64,000 nucleotides of DNA from Melitaea cinxia (GCF_905220565.1 NC_059422.1:198501-262500); one strand, 5' to 3'. Shown: positions 1 to 10,410, numbered from the stretch's first letter. Translations and numbers: made by a program. The notes: a model not told the origin generated them from the letters alone.

Positions 1-76
1 TAAAAATACTATTTAGTACAAAATCTATTTGTTTGTACAAACGAGTTCTCTTTTGATTTAATTTAATTATTATACT

Positions 77-425
77 TATCGTCCAGAGATCGAAATTCGA
101 CCTTAATTAAAAATTTAAATTAAAGAAAACAAAAAAAATAATGAAAATAAAGAACCTTTTTTTAATTTTTTAATTTGACTACAGACTTTGACAATCAATA
201 AAAGAATATAATATGCATGTGTGTGTGTGTTAAATACATGGGTGTGTGTAATGATTTTACTATTTATTTAACACATTTTTATGCATAAATAAAAAAATAT
301 TAGCATTCTACACGCCTTCTCTATGGAAACTATAAGTGCACGAAATTATCATACTCCTCCGTCTGCGCAATTTTAGTAAAAAGGAATCCAAAGCTTTTGC
401 TTCACGTATTAATATATAGATCAAA
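77..425 (+). repeat. REP-P interspersed repeat, copy 1
   Basis: This stretch shares order and wording with 55606-55874: a 'gaaattcgacc' start, a GTGTGT tract followed by ttaaata, a run near 'ataagtg(c/t)acgaaatt', then 'tccgtc(t/c)gcgcaatttt' and 'ttgcttcacgtattaatata'. Two diverged same-strand copies show it is a dispersed repeat. No coding capacity was seen and the class is unknown. Confidence 0.6.
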
Positions 426-968
426 TGTAAGCTTTACGAATTCCTTGTAGCATTGTACAAACATTTATGGTTTTCTTTTGCTGCTTGTAATCATGCATTT
501 GTATATATTGTGTTCAATTGATACTTAAATAACTAAATTAATAATAAATATATATCTCGATAATATTGTGGCTTTCACTAAAATTATGTACAAAATAATA
601 ACTTCATATCTATACGGCATATTAAGATGAAACTTACACAAGATTTTAAGTTATCCTGAAGATAAGACAACAACTGTGAGAAAAACCTAGAAGAGGATTA
701 TATGAAAAGAACAAAGAAACACTACTAAAATTAAAATACAATTGTAATAAGTTCAAAACACTCATAATTCCTAATACAAAAAGGCTTGATTAGATTTGAA
801 CATTTTCTGCGCCTGATAAAAAATAATTGCAATTAATGTACTGTAATCAAAATATATTATTTTTATAAGGGGCAGTAAAGACTTCTATCAAAAATTGTAA
901 TGATTATGACTCATGATTTTGCAGTGATAGTGAATAATTTTAAAAAATCTATACAAATAAACAAAATT
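426..968. other. AT-rich stretch, no feature seen
   Basis: No convincing ORF, RNA or recognised repeat is visible. It is AT-rich with short homopolymers. Confidence 0.5.
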
Positions 969-1080
969 AGAGTGTATGTTTGTAATATTAAAATAACCGC
1001 ATTTTACTAAATGCATACATGGTATATTATGGTGGATGTATACATGGTACATATACCAAAATAACATTTTTTACATTTTT

Positions 1081-1111
<31 letters not shown>

Positions 1112-1238
1112 TCCGGCTAATCTCTGAAACGGCTGGACCGATTTTGACGGGACTTTCTCTAGCAGATAGCTGATGTAATAAGGAGTAAATTAGGCTACTT
1201 TTATTTTCGACTTGACGAAGTTGCGGGCATATCTAGTA
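969..1238 (-). mobile_element. LINE-I 3' fragment, copy 1
   Basis: It contains the 'aatctctgaaacggctggaccg' and 'gacgggactttc' wording, a (TGTC)n tract at 1081-1110, and an end reading 'gaagttgcgggca' that corresponds to the common lepidopteran LINE tail 'cgcgacttcgtccgc' on the other strand. 22456-22742 is a second copy with the same block order, including the 'ctaaatgcata' and 'caaaataacattttttacattttttg' segments. Confidence 0.65.
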
Positions 1239-1473
1239 ATATATAATATAGTAAAAATATTATAATAAAAGATAACACAGATAACTTAAAAAAATAATCA
1301 GATCAGTGTTATGTTTATTTCTAGTCCAAGCTTTTGGCAAAGCTTTAGTTGTTTAAATAAATTAATTTAAAAATGCATTTCATATCAGAAGTAAGTTTCG
1401 TATAAGATTATACTAATAACAAAGAAGTGGCTCAGTAGCGCTGGATTTCATTCAAGATATAATATGATTTAGT
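1239..1473. other. Unassigned spacer
   Basis: AT-rich sequence between two repeats with no recognisable feature. Confidence 0.4.
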
Positions 1474-1688
1474 CAAATAGCCCGTTGACTTAGTTTGTAG
1501 TGGCCCTGCTTTCTGCTCCGGGTTTTTGGGTTCGATTCCTGCTTCGAGTCTGGATGTAATAGTTATATTTTGTCATATATTTATTATTTCAAAGCATATT
1601 TATCAAAAAAAAAATGTTTAGCTATATCAGTTGGCAGTTACATATAACACAAGCATTATGTTGCTTACTTTAGGAACAGACGATCTCT
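1474..1688 (+). mobile_element. SINE4 (tRNA-headed), copy 1
   Basis: The head has a polymerase III B-box-like 'gggttcgattcc' preceded by 'agcccgttg'. It is followed by a spacer, an A run, and the family tail 'aacacaagcatta.gttgcttactttaggaacagacga'. The same layout recurs at 18134-18384 (+) and, split or degraded, at 13133-13725, 37409-37850 and 53803-53935 (all -). Confidence 0.75.
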
Positions 1689-1757
1689 AATAACACCTAT
1701 TTATTTTATTTACACAGTTTGTTGTAAAGAGTAATACGGGTTTTCGTGCTGTTCTTT

Positions 1758-1860
1758 CAATGCAGAATCTACGTAGCTTCACTATTAACTATAATTTTTG
1801 ATTTCAATTTGTAAAATGACGATTCAAAGGAGCCTTTGAAGCCTACTTGATAAAGAAATC
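1758..1860 (+). repeat. REP-M fragment
   Basis: Contains 'ctacgtagcttcac', 'aatttgtaaaatgacg' and 'aaaggagcctttgaagcct', a set that recurs inverted at 17707-17800 and 27467-27565 and partly at 21996-22062 and 48338-48382. It looks like the 3' end of a LINE that carries a short A/T-rich tail. Confidence 0.6.
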
Positions 1861-2174
1861 GTATTCCAACAGTGAAACTGGGCCCTAATCAAGCACCGAA
1901 TAAATCGACATTAAAAAATCCACACAATGCGTTGATGACGCACCACAGTAGCCCACATCTCAAATCGGCTGAGCTCCGATCATCCCAAAAACCAGTCCAG
2001 GTCGTTGACCTCCGAATGTCGCTCGAAGGCGCTATGAATTATTTTATTTACAGTTTAAAAGTCCTGTTCTGACAATAATCAGGTCTTTAATTTCACTAAA
2101 CTTGACTAAGGGCCTGTCACACCAATTGCGGCTAAAGTATCCTGCAAATAAGTTTTTATTTTATTTTTATATAT

Positions 2175-2442
2175 CACTAGGTCGGCAAACAAGCGTACGG
2201 CTCACCTGATGGTAAGCGATTACCGTAGCTTATACCTGCAACACCAGAAGCATCGCAAGCGCGTTGCCGACCCAATCCTTTATCCCTCCCAGGAGCTCTG
2301 GTCACCTTACTCACCAACAGGAACACAATACTGCTTGAAAACAGTATTATTTTGCTGTGATCTTCTGTAAGGTCGAGGTACTACCCCAGTCGGGCTGCTC
2401 CATATTTTGAGCAGGAAATTCCTGCTGTGCCCTACCTCAGTC
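2175..2442 (+). mobile_element. REP-E interspersed element
   Basis: Full-length copy of the most uniform repeat here. It opens with 'aggtcggcaaacaagcgtac', passes through 'caacaccagaagcatcgcaa' and 'taaggtcgaggtac', and closes with 'ctgctgtgccctacctcag'. At least 14 copies lie in the window in both orientations, which fits a SINE or the non-coding end of a LINE. No ORF is preserved. Confidence 0.8.
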
Positions 2443-3124
2443 AAATATAAGTTACGATTAGAGGTAGCACAGGTCGTCAGTTTCATCTCAATTAATAAAC
2501 TACATATTTTAGATTACTGTTTGTAAATAGAAATATCACACAAATGCAATGGAATTCGATGACGAAAAAGAATAATTATCTCAAAAAAAATTATATACCT
2601 GTTGGATATCATTATCCGTCAAATAGCGTTATACGCACCTGATGACACAGGTCCTAAGAGTAAGTTAAAATTAATCATTTAATTGACAGCGCTGTCTTAC
2701 GTTGGGAAAATAATGTTAACTTCGTTGAAAAAGCAAAAATAAATTTACCTACTACATAAAAAAATTGTTAAGATATTTAATGTAATATTTTTTCTGTATT
2801 TTATTAAAGATACCATTAAGATTAAAATCAATGTCTGTTACATAACTAAATCAAAATTTATTCACTTGTTTTTACATCACCATACATAAATTTTTCTTAA
2901 GTTACGGTTATAAAATAACCGTGAACCGTATAAAAGTGAAAATAAAAAACGGTAAAACTTATAAATATTTAAATAATAGCGTTTTTATTTTTTCGTTACA
3001 GACGAAGTTGGTGTTCATTATTTAAAAAAAAAAAAAAAAACGGTTATACTACATTGCATGGTTTACATAGTTTTTATGTGGTACCAATTTTATACACAGT
3101 AAACTCTGTTACAGTTTCTTATTA
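2443..3124. other. AT-rich stretch, no gene seen
   Basis: Contains a few 'aaccgt/acggtt' inverted words near 2905-3050 and a 17-A homopolymer near 3029-3045. No ORF, RNA or clear repeat was recognised. Confidence 0.4.
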
Positions 3125-3275
3125 ATTCAGCCTGTAACATCCCACTGCTGGGCAAAGGCCTTTGACTCCATGTAGAAGAAAGATCGAAACTTAATCCACC
3201 ACGCTGCTCCACTCCAGGTTGGCGGAAATATATTCCATAAGTAGCGATCAGGTGTCAGTTGTCTATAACAACCGG
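3125..3275 (-). mobile_element. SINE1 3' part, degraded
   Basis: Reads 'ttcagcctgtaacatcccac', 'cttaatccaccacgctgctcc' and 'gttggcgga.atatattcc', the reverse of the SINE1 tail. The tRNA head is missing, as expected of a 5'-truncated retroposed copy. Confidence 0.75.
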
Positions 3276-3328
3276 GTGTCGCTTATAACTTCAGGATCAA
3301 TGATTGTAGTGTCAGAATTAAACAACAT

Positions 3329-3567
3329 ATATCAATAAATAAAAAGCCGACCGGTGGCGGGATAACCATCCAACTGCTGGCTTTGAAATACACAGGCCGA
3401 AGACGGGCGTCTTCGGTGCGACAAAGCCAGCCCTGCGGTCACCAACCCGCCTGCCCAGAGTGGGGACTATGGGCAAAACACATAAATTCACGCCATTTTT
3501 GGCGCGAACTTGTGGAGGCCTATGTCCAGCAGTGGATTGTATAGGTTGTAATGATATCAATAAATAA
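3329..3567 (+). mobile_element. RTE-A 3' end with 14-bp target-site duplication
   Basis: The 5'-truncated LINE 3' region runs from 3343 to 3553, including 'gcgggataaccatccaactg', 'gcggtcaccaacccgcctgc' and 'ggcctatgtccagcagtgga'. It is bounded by the perfect 14-bp direct repeat atatcaataaataa at 3329-3342 and 3554-3567. That duplication fixes both ends and shows insertion by target-primed reverse transcription. Confidence 0.85.
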
Positions 3568-3797
3568 TTAACCAGCACTGGAGAAACGTGTTCGATTAGG
3601 TCACCAAATTTTTTTCAAAAAATAAAGCGATAAGCGGCCGCCTGTTGCAACTGATGCAAATTCTATTTTTACATATCATTTGTTATGCTGTTAAAACATT
3701 GTATTGGTGTGCGAAAGTGTAAATAAATAAATAATAAAATAAGTATGTTACTAACATTACAAAAAAAAAAACTAGGACTCTCTTTTCATCATTTAAT

Positions 3798-3960
3798 CAT
3801 CATCATTTCAGCCTATTGCAGTCCACTGCTGGACATCGCAGACAAGTTCGCGCCAAAAATGGCGTGAACTCATGTGTGTTGCCCATAGTCACCACGCTGG
3901 GCAGGCGGGTTGGTGACTGCAGGGCTGGCTTTGTCGCACTGAAGACGCTGCTGCCCGTTT
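3798..3960 (-). mobile_element. RTE-A, distal part of a split copy
   Basis: Reads the RTE-A 3' end in reverse ('cagtccactgctggacat', 'ggcgtgaactcatgtgtgtt', 'aggcgggttggtgac', 'gaagacgctgctgcccgt') and then breaks off. The adjoining family sequence resumes at about 5566, so the intervening 1.6 kb is an insertion. Confidence 0.8.
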
Positions 3961-4143
3961 TTAAACAGTTTTATTTAGCTCACCCCGTTTGTTTTATTTT
4001 TTATTTATTTATTATTTATTCTTGGGTCAAATTTAGTAATTCAAATTTCACCCTCTTCCTGTCAACCGATTAATCTGAAATTTTGTATAAACTTTGGATT
4101 TTGGTGACAATACAATTATGTTTATTCATTATCATTATAAATT

Positions 4144-4740
4144 CAAGATGGCCGCCGCTACAAAATGGCGGATAATTTATGTTTTATTAATCCCATCAAT
4201 ATGGGTATCAAATGAAAGGGCTCAACAAGCAGAATACAATATACTATAAAAAATTGAAATCCAAGATGGCGGCCGCTACAAAATGGCGGATAACGTAGGT
4301 TTTAATGATCCCATCAATATGGGTATCAAATGAAAGGGCTCAACAAGCAGAATACAATATACTATAAAACATTGAAATACAAGATGGCGGCCGCTACAAA
4401 ATGGCGGATAACGTAGGTTTTAATGATCCCATCAATATGGGTATCAAATGAAAGTGCTCAACCAGTATAATCAATGTACTATATAAAATTAAAATCCAAG
4501 ATGGCGGCCTCTACAAAATGGCGGATAACTTAGGTTTTATCAATCCCATCAACATGGGTATCAAATGAAAGGTCTCAACAAGTAGAATACAATTTACTAT
4601 GCAAAATTGAAATCTAAGCTGGCCGCCGCTACCAAATGTCTGATAACAATTTTTTATCAATCCCACCAATATGGGTATCAAATAAAAGGGCTTGACAAGA
4701 AGAATACAGTGCACTATACAACCTCAATATTTAAGATGGG
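4144..4740 (+). repeat. 118-bp tandem repeat, five units
   Basis: Units start at about 4144, 4262, 4380, 4497 and 4615, with a partial unit at 4732. Each carries 'caagatggcggccgctac', 'aaaatggcggataa', 'atcccatcaatatgggtatc' and 'caaatgaaagggctcaac'. Divergence rises toward the right end. It sits inside the 3961-5565 element. Confidence 0.85.
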
Positions 4741-4806
4741 CCTTGCAATAATGAAGCACTAAATGAATTAAACAGAATGCGAAATAAAAACTAAAAACTA
4801 GAAAAT

Positions 4807-4984
4807 AAAAATAGGTAAAAAAACTTTTTAAGTTAAACGGTTTTATGTTAAACATACATTGCAATGTTTAAGATAAATGTACTAAAAACCAAAAAATAAT
4901 AAAATAGATACAGTCGTGGGAATTATAAACATATGCATAGACTAGACTAAAATAAAACCGTGGGGCACGTCAATTGTCTACAAA
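4807..4984 (+). repeat. 178-bp inverted arm, left
   Basis: Near-perfect reverse complement of 5388-5565, from 'ataggtaaaaaaacttttt' to 'cacgtcaattgtctacaa'. The two arms enclose about 400 bp with no ORF, so the locus can form a long hairpin. Confidence 0.85.
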
Positions 4985-5387
4985 TTATCGACTTAATGTG
5001 CGATAGAAGAATCGTTTAATTCGTCGTTAAAATAGGCAGTTGGCCCGCAGACGGTGAGGAAATTACTTACTATTTTCTTGCTCATGGAAATTCCAATAGT
5101 TATACACTCCATGTAAATAAAAGAGATGTTTCAACTAGTTTATCGTTGGACATTCACACTGCTGGCTGGCGAGGAATCGTTTCACTGCTCGTAGTTTGTC
5201 TTTAATCGACAAAACATATGATAAAAGTACTACTCGCTCACCACTATGTAACCCTAAAACTCGCTTATAATCGAGCTTGCTAGCTTGTTTTCACATTCTA
5301 GCCCTACTTATCACACGTCCATCTTTGTCGGTTGAACAACTGCCTAATTATAGTGTAACATTACAAAACAAACATTTTAATCAACGA

Positions 5388-5565
5388 TTGTAGACAATTG
5401 ACGTGCCCCACGGTTTTATTTTAGTCTAGTCTATGCATATGTTTATAATTCCCACGACTGTGTCTATTTTATTATTTTTTGGTTTTTAGTACATTTATCT
5501 TAAACATTGCAATGTATGTTTAACATAAAACCGTTTAACTTAAAAAGTTTTTTTACCTATTTTTT
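5388..5565 (-). repeat. 178-bp inverted arm, right
   Basis: Partner of 4807-4984. Its outer end coincides with the point where the interrupted RTE-A copy resumes, so this arm is the true right terminus of the inserted element. Confidence 0.85.
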
Positions 5566-5626
5566 TGGCTTGTGTATTTCAAAGCCAGCAGTTGGATGGT
5601 TATCCCGCCACCGAACGGCTTTATAA
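5566..5626 (-). mobile_element. RTE-A, proximal part of the split copy
   Basis: Reads 'ttgtgtatttcaaagccagc', 'agttggatggttatcccgcc' and 'cggcttta', continuing the copy that stops at 3960. Confidence 0.75.
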
Positions 5627-5879
5627 GGACTGTCTTTTAGGATAAATTTATTACGATCCATGTGATAAGATTGAAAATTATATTACGCTTTAATTACTAG
5701 GGTATGAGTAATCAGCTAAATAGGCGTATAGAGTGCGTCAAGGGATATTCCCCGGCACCCCAAAGCAAGCTGCACGCTAGTTCCTGTCACGACTGGTACC
5801 TAATGTTTTGGTGTCCCACGAACCATTTATTTGAATAATAAGTGGTATTTAACACACCCTCCGTTAGATAATTTGGTTA

Positions 5880-6150
5880 ATTTTTTGACTGACTTCAAAA
5901 AAGGAGTTTACTCAATTCGACCGTATATATATTATGTATGTTCAGGGATAACTTCGTCGTTTATGAACCGATTTTGATAATTCTTTTTTTGTTGGAAAGG
6001 AGATATCCCAGGTGTGGTACCGTGATAAGAAAACCACGATATGATGATGGAATCCCAGAGAAATCTAGGAAAACAATCGAAAATACGCATAACTTTTTAC
6101 TGGGTGTACCGATTTTTATGATTTTTTATTTAATCGTATTGTATTATTAG
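5880..6150 (+). repeat. REP-F copy
   Basis: Opens with 'actgacttcaaaaaaggag' and continues with 'tcaattcgaccgtatat', 'aaccgattttgataattctt', 'ttggaaaggagatatccc' and 'atcccagagaaatc'. REP-F is defined by GACTTC-containing termini in opposite orientation; this copy keeps the AAAAAAGGAG end and is truncated at the other. It is followed by a (GT)n tract at about 6151-6174. Confidence 0.7.
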
Positions 6151-6174
6151 TAAGTGTGTGTGTGTGTGTGTGTG
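6151..6174. repeat. (GT)n microsatellite
   Basis: An uninterrupted GT dinucleotide run follows the truncated end of the REP-F copy. Confidence 0.8.
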
Positions 6175-6577
6175 CGATTCACAAACGACAGATGTGAAAC
6201 TTCTAAAACTGTCGTAGGAAGTTAGGACGTTGCAATTCGTTCTATCGACGATGATTACGGTTCCGTAAAAAAGATCGTAAGCGCCTTGCAATGCACGTGC
6301 TTGTCGCTTACGCGTTTTGAAGAGTAATTTATTCTATCTCATTTTCTCCTATACATTTATGTGTTTCTTTCTTCGTGACGCATTTTTCGTTTCATCGAGT
6401 TTCAAATCACAACGTTTCTAAACAAGTTTAACTTCGAAATATGTTTTTTATGGTTGTTACCTATAATACAACATCATTAAGTTGCCCACCTAAGGAACGA
6501 AGACAGTGTGTGTATGTTGAAAACATTTATTTAAATATATTAATTTATAACGCCTTTTATCAGCATTTTATATTGCT

Positions 6578-6893
6578 GTGTGGCTACGGCACCAAAGAAT
6601 ATAGTCACCCCCTCTCTTCCCGTGGGTGTCGTAAGAGGCGACTAAGGGATAACAAACTTCCACTACCACCTTGGAACTTAAGAAGTCAACCGATGGCGGG
6701 ATAACCATCCAACTGCTGGTTTTAAAATACACAGGCCGAAGACGGGCAGCAGCGTCTTCGGTGCGACAAAGCCAGTCCTGCGGTCACCAACCCGCCTGCC
6801 CAGCGTGGTGACTATGGGCAACAGACATGAGTTCACGCATTTTTGGCGCGAACTTGTAGAGGCCTATGTCCAGCAGTGGACTGCAATAGGCTT
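6578..6893 (+). mobile_element. RTE-A 3' end
   Basis: Long copy starting 'gtgtggctacggcaccaaag', with 'tcttcccgtgggtgtcgta', 'gcgggataaccatccaactg', 'gcagcagcgtcttcggtgcg' and the shared tail 'ggcctatgtccagcagtgga'. It is non-coding; the LINE's reverse transcriptase is absent. Confidence 0.8.
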
Positions 6894-7694
6894 AAATGAT
6901 AACACCTTTGCCTAGTAGTGGGATGGCCCATTCACAACCTACACTGGCGTAGTAAAATCGCTATCCTTCTTTTTATTGCTTGGCAAAAAGAAAATCATAT
7001 GCCCCTCGTCTCTAAATCACATTAAACAGTTATTTTTCTCGGTGAATCTCAATGATGTGGATATAAAAATAGAATTCTTGAAAAACCTTAAATTCGTGCC
7101 TGGACATAGTATCGGAGTGACCTAATCATACCGTATTTAGGCAATAATCATTTTTAAATTTCACAATAATATAGTTGATTTTTAAATGAAGTCTCGTGGA
7201 GTTACGACCTTTCGCATGTGAGTCGCTAGTCAACGCAGCCTTCGGGCCCACTCTCATAATGTTAGCTTTGAAGTGTAAGGCTGTAGTCATGTGAATGAGG
7301 AAAATATAATTAAAAATATAATTACAGATAATATAATGTTATGATTTTATTTATTTATGGTATTTAACATATATTTATTTCATTTTAAATCGTGTCATGT
7401 TAGTAATGTTGCCTCTACAAAGAGGTTGTATGTACATTTTTTCTTTAAAATTTATTTTATTTTAAACCGTTAAGTGTCAATATCACAATGAAGTCTACAA
7501 TAAAGTATTGAATAACTTAATTCACAAATATGTCTTTATATAATATTGAAGTACAACTTAACATTTTAGAAGTATTTTTTTTTTTTACTTTTATGAAGAT
7601 GCTTATGAGACTAGACGTCAAACGCAGGATCATACGACTTGAGTTTCGAAAATTAATACTTTTTGATCGTTTTGGGTTTTATTTCTATACTTTT
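6894..7694. other. No gene seen; possible repeat debris
   Basis: A GC-richer patch at 7200-7300 lies in otherwise AT-rich sequence. The start echoes RTE wording ('gcctagtagtgggatgg') too weakly to assign. Confidence 0.35.
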
Positions 7695-7896
7695 ACTAGC
7701 TGACCTGGCGAACTTCGTATCACCTTATTTTTTTTCTGAAATATAATAATAACATAATATATCAAAATAAAATATAGCCTATCTTTTAAGTTGGATCAAA
7801 CTGCACACGGTGTGCAAATTTGACTAAAATCGGTTAAGTAGTTTAGGAGTCCATTGAGGACAAACATTGTGACACGAGATTTATATATATTAAGAT
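7695..7896 (+). mobile_element. LINE-D1 3' end, copy 1
   Basis: Starts 'actagctgacctggcgaact' and ends in a short AT tail. It matches the reverse complement of 37575-37775 over about 200 bp, with a T-run length change (8 versus 7) as the only difference noted. A third, more diverged copy is at 58801-59005. Confidence 0.8.
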
Positions 7897-8152
7897 AATT
7901 AACATTTTATACTTTTAGATAACACAACAACAGCAAGTCAAAACAACAAACACAACACAACATTAGCAAGAAATTGTGCAACGCAAATAATAATAAAAAT
8001 ACTATAGTTTTGTATGTATATATTTATTGTATTGTATATTTATTGTTTTCTTTGAAAACCAATAAAAATGAACGTAAATTCAATTTTTAAAATGAAACAA
8101 GCTTCCTACTTGATGGTCTTATGTATTAGAGTTCAACGCGTCCTTTGACACA
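7897..8152. other. Unassigned AT-rich spacer
   Basis: An (AAC)-rich stretch is followed by AT-rich sequence. No feature recognised. Confidence 0.35.
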
Positions 8153-8520
8153 CATCATCATCATCATTGTCCTTAGTCCGTCTATTGCAGATGATTTAGA
8201 CAGTGTCAGACAGACACTGTGTCACCTAGGACACTCTTCAGGAAAACGCAGGGCTGCCTAAGCTCTGCGCCACCCTCTCGACCTCACTGGCTAGGCCCAC
8301 AGGAACGACGAGTCGATACGTGTGGAGCCAGTTCGGCTGCAGGAGTCTTTCGCATTTTAGAGCTATGCCACGAATGCTTGACGGAGAACCCATTCCGAGT
8401 TTCGAATGAAGTTTTCCTTCTCCAGGACCCTGATGATTTTGAGCCAGGTTCATCTCTCGGTCGCTTTTTACGACCCCCACGGGAAGAAAGGAGGTGGAGC
8501 TAATTCTACTCGGCCATTTC
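8153..8520 (-). mobile_element. LINE-K 3' end, copy 1
   Basis: Begins on the plus strand with catcatcatcatcatt, the reverse of a (GAT)n LINE tail, then 'gtccgtctattgcagatgat', 'gacactgtgtcacctaggac' and 'ctgcaggagtctttcgcatt'. A second copy in the same orientation is at 50081-50365. Short open frames on both strands are incidental. Confidence 0.75.
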
Positions 8521-8817
8521 ATTTTCATTCTCCTAGTTATTATTAATTGAAATAATATAAAATATACTATTTTCTACTAATTAATGAATAGCAGTTATGG
8601 GTCAAGCTTGTGGGTTTTATTGTGATTTGTAACCTATTACATCTACAAATAAATAAACTATCTGATATATACATATATTTTAATCCTATTTTATGTGTTA
8701 CATTATATAATCAGTGAGATTTAACAAATAGACATTTGATTTAAAAAGTTCGTTTTTATTGATGTTTACAATATAAAAATATACTAAACAATATTGTATA
8801 CAAAAAATAAATGTTAC

Positions 8818-9136
8818 CTCATCACATCATCACGTCAACCTATCGCAGTCCACTACCTGCCCAAGTTCGCGCCAAACATCCCAGTTTTCCTCAATCCTCA
8901 TCCAGCCTACTCATCCAGCCTACACCGGCAATCTTAGGTAGATCGTCGATCCAACGGGCTGAAGGACGTGCTACACTGCATTTGCCAAGACGCGGTCTCA
9001 ACTCCGGCACACGTCTGCTCCAGCGGCCCTCGGTCCTGCGAAACAGATGACCAGCCCACTGTGGCAGTGGGCGGTGGTGGGTGGGTGGTTCATCTTGCTA
9101 ATTCTGTCGGTATCTCGTGGATAATCTCATTTCTAA
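8818..9136 (-). pseudogene. RTE-B reverse transcriptase C-terminus and 3' end, decayed
   Basis: The reverse strand matches the RT tail seen at 9645-10126 ('ggtcatctg.ttcgcaggac', 'ggccgttgga.cgacgatct') and the 'ggcgcgaacttgggcagg' end. The segment is rearranged, with 'catccagcctactcatccagcctac' duplicated, and frameshifted. It is a dead 5'-truncated copy. Confidence 0.75.
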
Positions 9137-9245
9137 ATAAATTTTCGCTATCCTGGCGATCTCATTACAACCAAGTTATATTTCGTGAATATGTTTGTTG
9201 TACTGATAATAAAGAACACAAAAAACTTTATCCAATATGACATTA

Positions 9246-9440
9246 AAAAACGCTTCACGTGCCCCAGTAGGATTTTCTCCTGTGTCGGGGGTCCGAAAAC
9301 ACACACAATACACAAACACAATACCAAAATCACGACCAACATCTATATGGTGGATAAAAATGGCTGTCGTGAAAGGGAATCGAACCCGCGACCGCCAGTG
9401 CAACAGCCAGTGCTGTTACGGCTGCGCCAACGCCTCGTCA
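9246..9440 (-). mobile_element. SINE3 (tRNA-headed), copy 1
   Basis: On the reverse strand the head reads 'gacgaggcgttggcgcagcc', with a B box in 'gcgggttcgattccc', and the tail ends 'cctactggggcacgtgaagc'. Matching copies are at 20392-20570 (+) and 32271-32472 (-). Confidence 0.75.
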
Positions 9441-9644
9441 TTTATATTAGTTCGTCAGATTTATTTACATTTATATAGATTTTTAAACTAATTTTAGTTC
9501 TATATTAACATAAATTTTCAGGAGTATTCTAGCAAGTCTCCAGTCTAGACATCTAGTTTTTTATTAGTAGTTGTATTAATGCAGTGTTGCTTATAATTAA
9601 AGCGGAAATTATTAGTGAAACACGTGTATATTATTCGAGACTTC

Positions 9645-10126
9645 GTCGAGTCTTCACTTCGAAGATTCCGCGATGCTTGAAGACAAAAGTTTTCGAGCAA
9701 TGCGTCCTGCCTGTGTTAACATACGGAGCCGAGACGTAGACACTGACGAAGGGACTGGTCCACAAGTTTAAAGTCGCTCATCGTACAATGGAACGGGCTA
9801 TGCTTGGGGTCTCTCTCAAAGACAGGATTAGAAATGAGACTATACGCGAGAGAACGAAAGTAACCGACATAGCCCACAGAATTAGCAAGTCGAAGTGGCA
9901 GTGGGCTGGTCATCTGTGTCGCAGGACCGATGGCCGTTGGAGTAGACGGGTCCTAGAGTGGAGACCGCGTCTTGGCAAACGCAGTGTGGGACGTCCTGCG
10001 GCCCGTTGGACCGACGATCTACGTAAGATGCCGGTGTGGGCTGGATGAGGATTGCGGAAGACCGGGATGTGTGGCGCGAACTTGGGGAGGCCTATGTCCA
10101 GCAGTGGACTGCGATAGGCTGAAGTG
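9645..10126 (+). pseudogene. RTE-B reverse transcriptase C-terminal remnant
   Basis: One frame reads through the C-terminal region of an RTE-clade endonuclease/reverse transcriptase: LTYGAET, then a stop (TAG at 9737-9739, where the family has Trp), then MERAMLGVSLKDRIRNETIR, WQWAGHLCRRTDGRW and VGRPAARWTDDLRK. A one-base loss near 10029 shifts the frame before the expected GVGWMRIAEDR region, which continues in another frame. It ends in 'ggcctatgtccagcagtgga' and a (GTGT) tail. This is a 5'-truncated LINE copy whose full protein would have held endonuclease and RT domains, both absent here. At least one nonsense mutation and one frameshift mark it as dead. Confidence 0.9.
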
Positions 10127-10259
10127 TGTGTGAAGTGTGTGTATATTATTGGATATTTTTATATTATGCTCTGTTGACGACCATTATTTAAATAAATAAA
10201 TAACTTAATTATGTAAAAAGAAACTATACAACATAATACTCCTATCCACAGTCAGTTAA

Positions 10260-10410
10260 TATCAGTATTGAGAGCTCGCCCTAACCCGATCATGTATTCA
10301 AGGCAACGCAACGCCAGTCAGCCCGACGCACGCGCCGGCGACGCGCGTCTTAACCTCCCACACAGTTTAACCACCGCCATTTTGTATACACAGCTGTCAA
10401 ACGTTCTGTG
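10260..10410 (+). promoter_or_regulatory. Putative promoter and non-coding first exon of a host gene
   Basis: A GC- and CpG-rich island in AT-rich surroundings, not shared with any repeat family seen here. It ends at a textbook donor, 'gttctgtg|gtaagt', at 10410/10411. TCAGT-type words, the arthropod initiator motif, occur at the left edge. The next plus-strand exon with a good acceptor and a start codon is at 21448, so I infer a 5'UTR exon spliced to it. Transcript evidence is missing, and the island could be an unrelated regulatory element. Confidence 0.45.

Larger units (their letters stand above)
3961..5565. mobile_element. 1.6 kb non-coding element inserted in RTE-A
   Basis: Both edges are set by the split RTE-A copy. 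The left end begins 'ttttaaacagttttattta'; the right end, read inward, has the similar 'taagttaaacggttttatg'. Inside are a 118-bp minisatellite and a pair of 178-bp inverted arms. There is no ORF, so it is non-autonomous. The superfamily is not determined: no clear target duplication could be read because the RTE-A junction ('gcccgt' and 'ggcttgtg') is eroded. Confidence 0.65.

Noticed and set aside
3318..3578. 86-residue minus frame and similar frames at 33413, 23443 and 47523
   Set aside because: All fall in RTE-A 3' ends; the frame is a by-product of the repeat's composition.
8219..8528. Overlapping open frames of 94 and 96 residues on both strands
   Set aside because: They lie in a LINE-K 3' end that recurs at 50081-50365, where the frames are not preserved.
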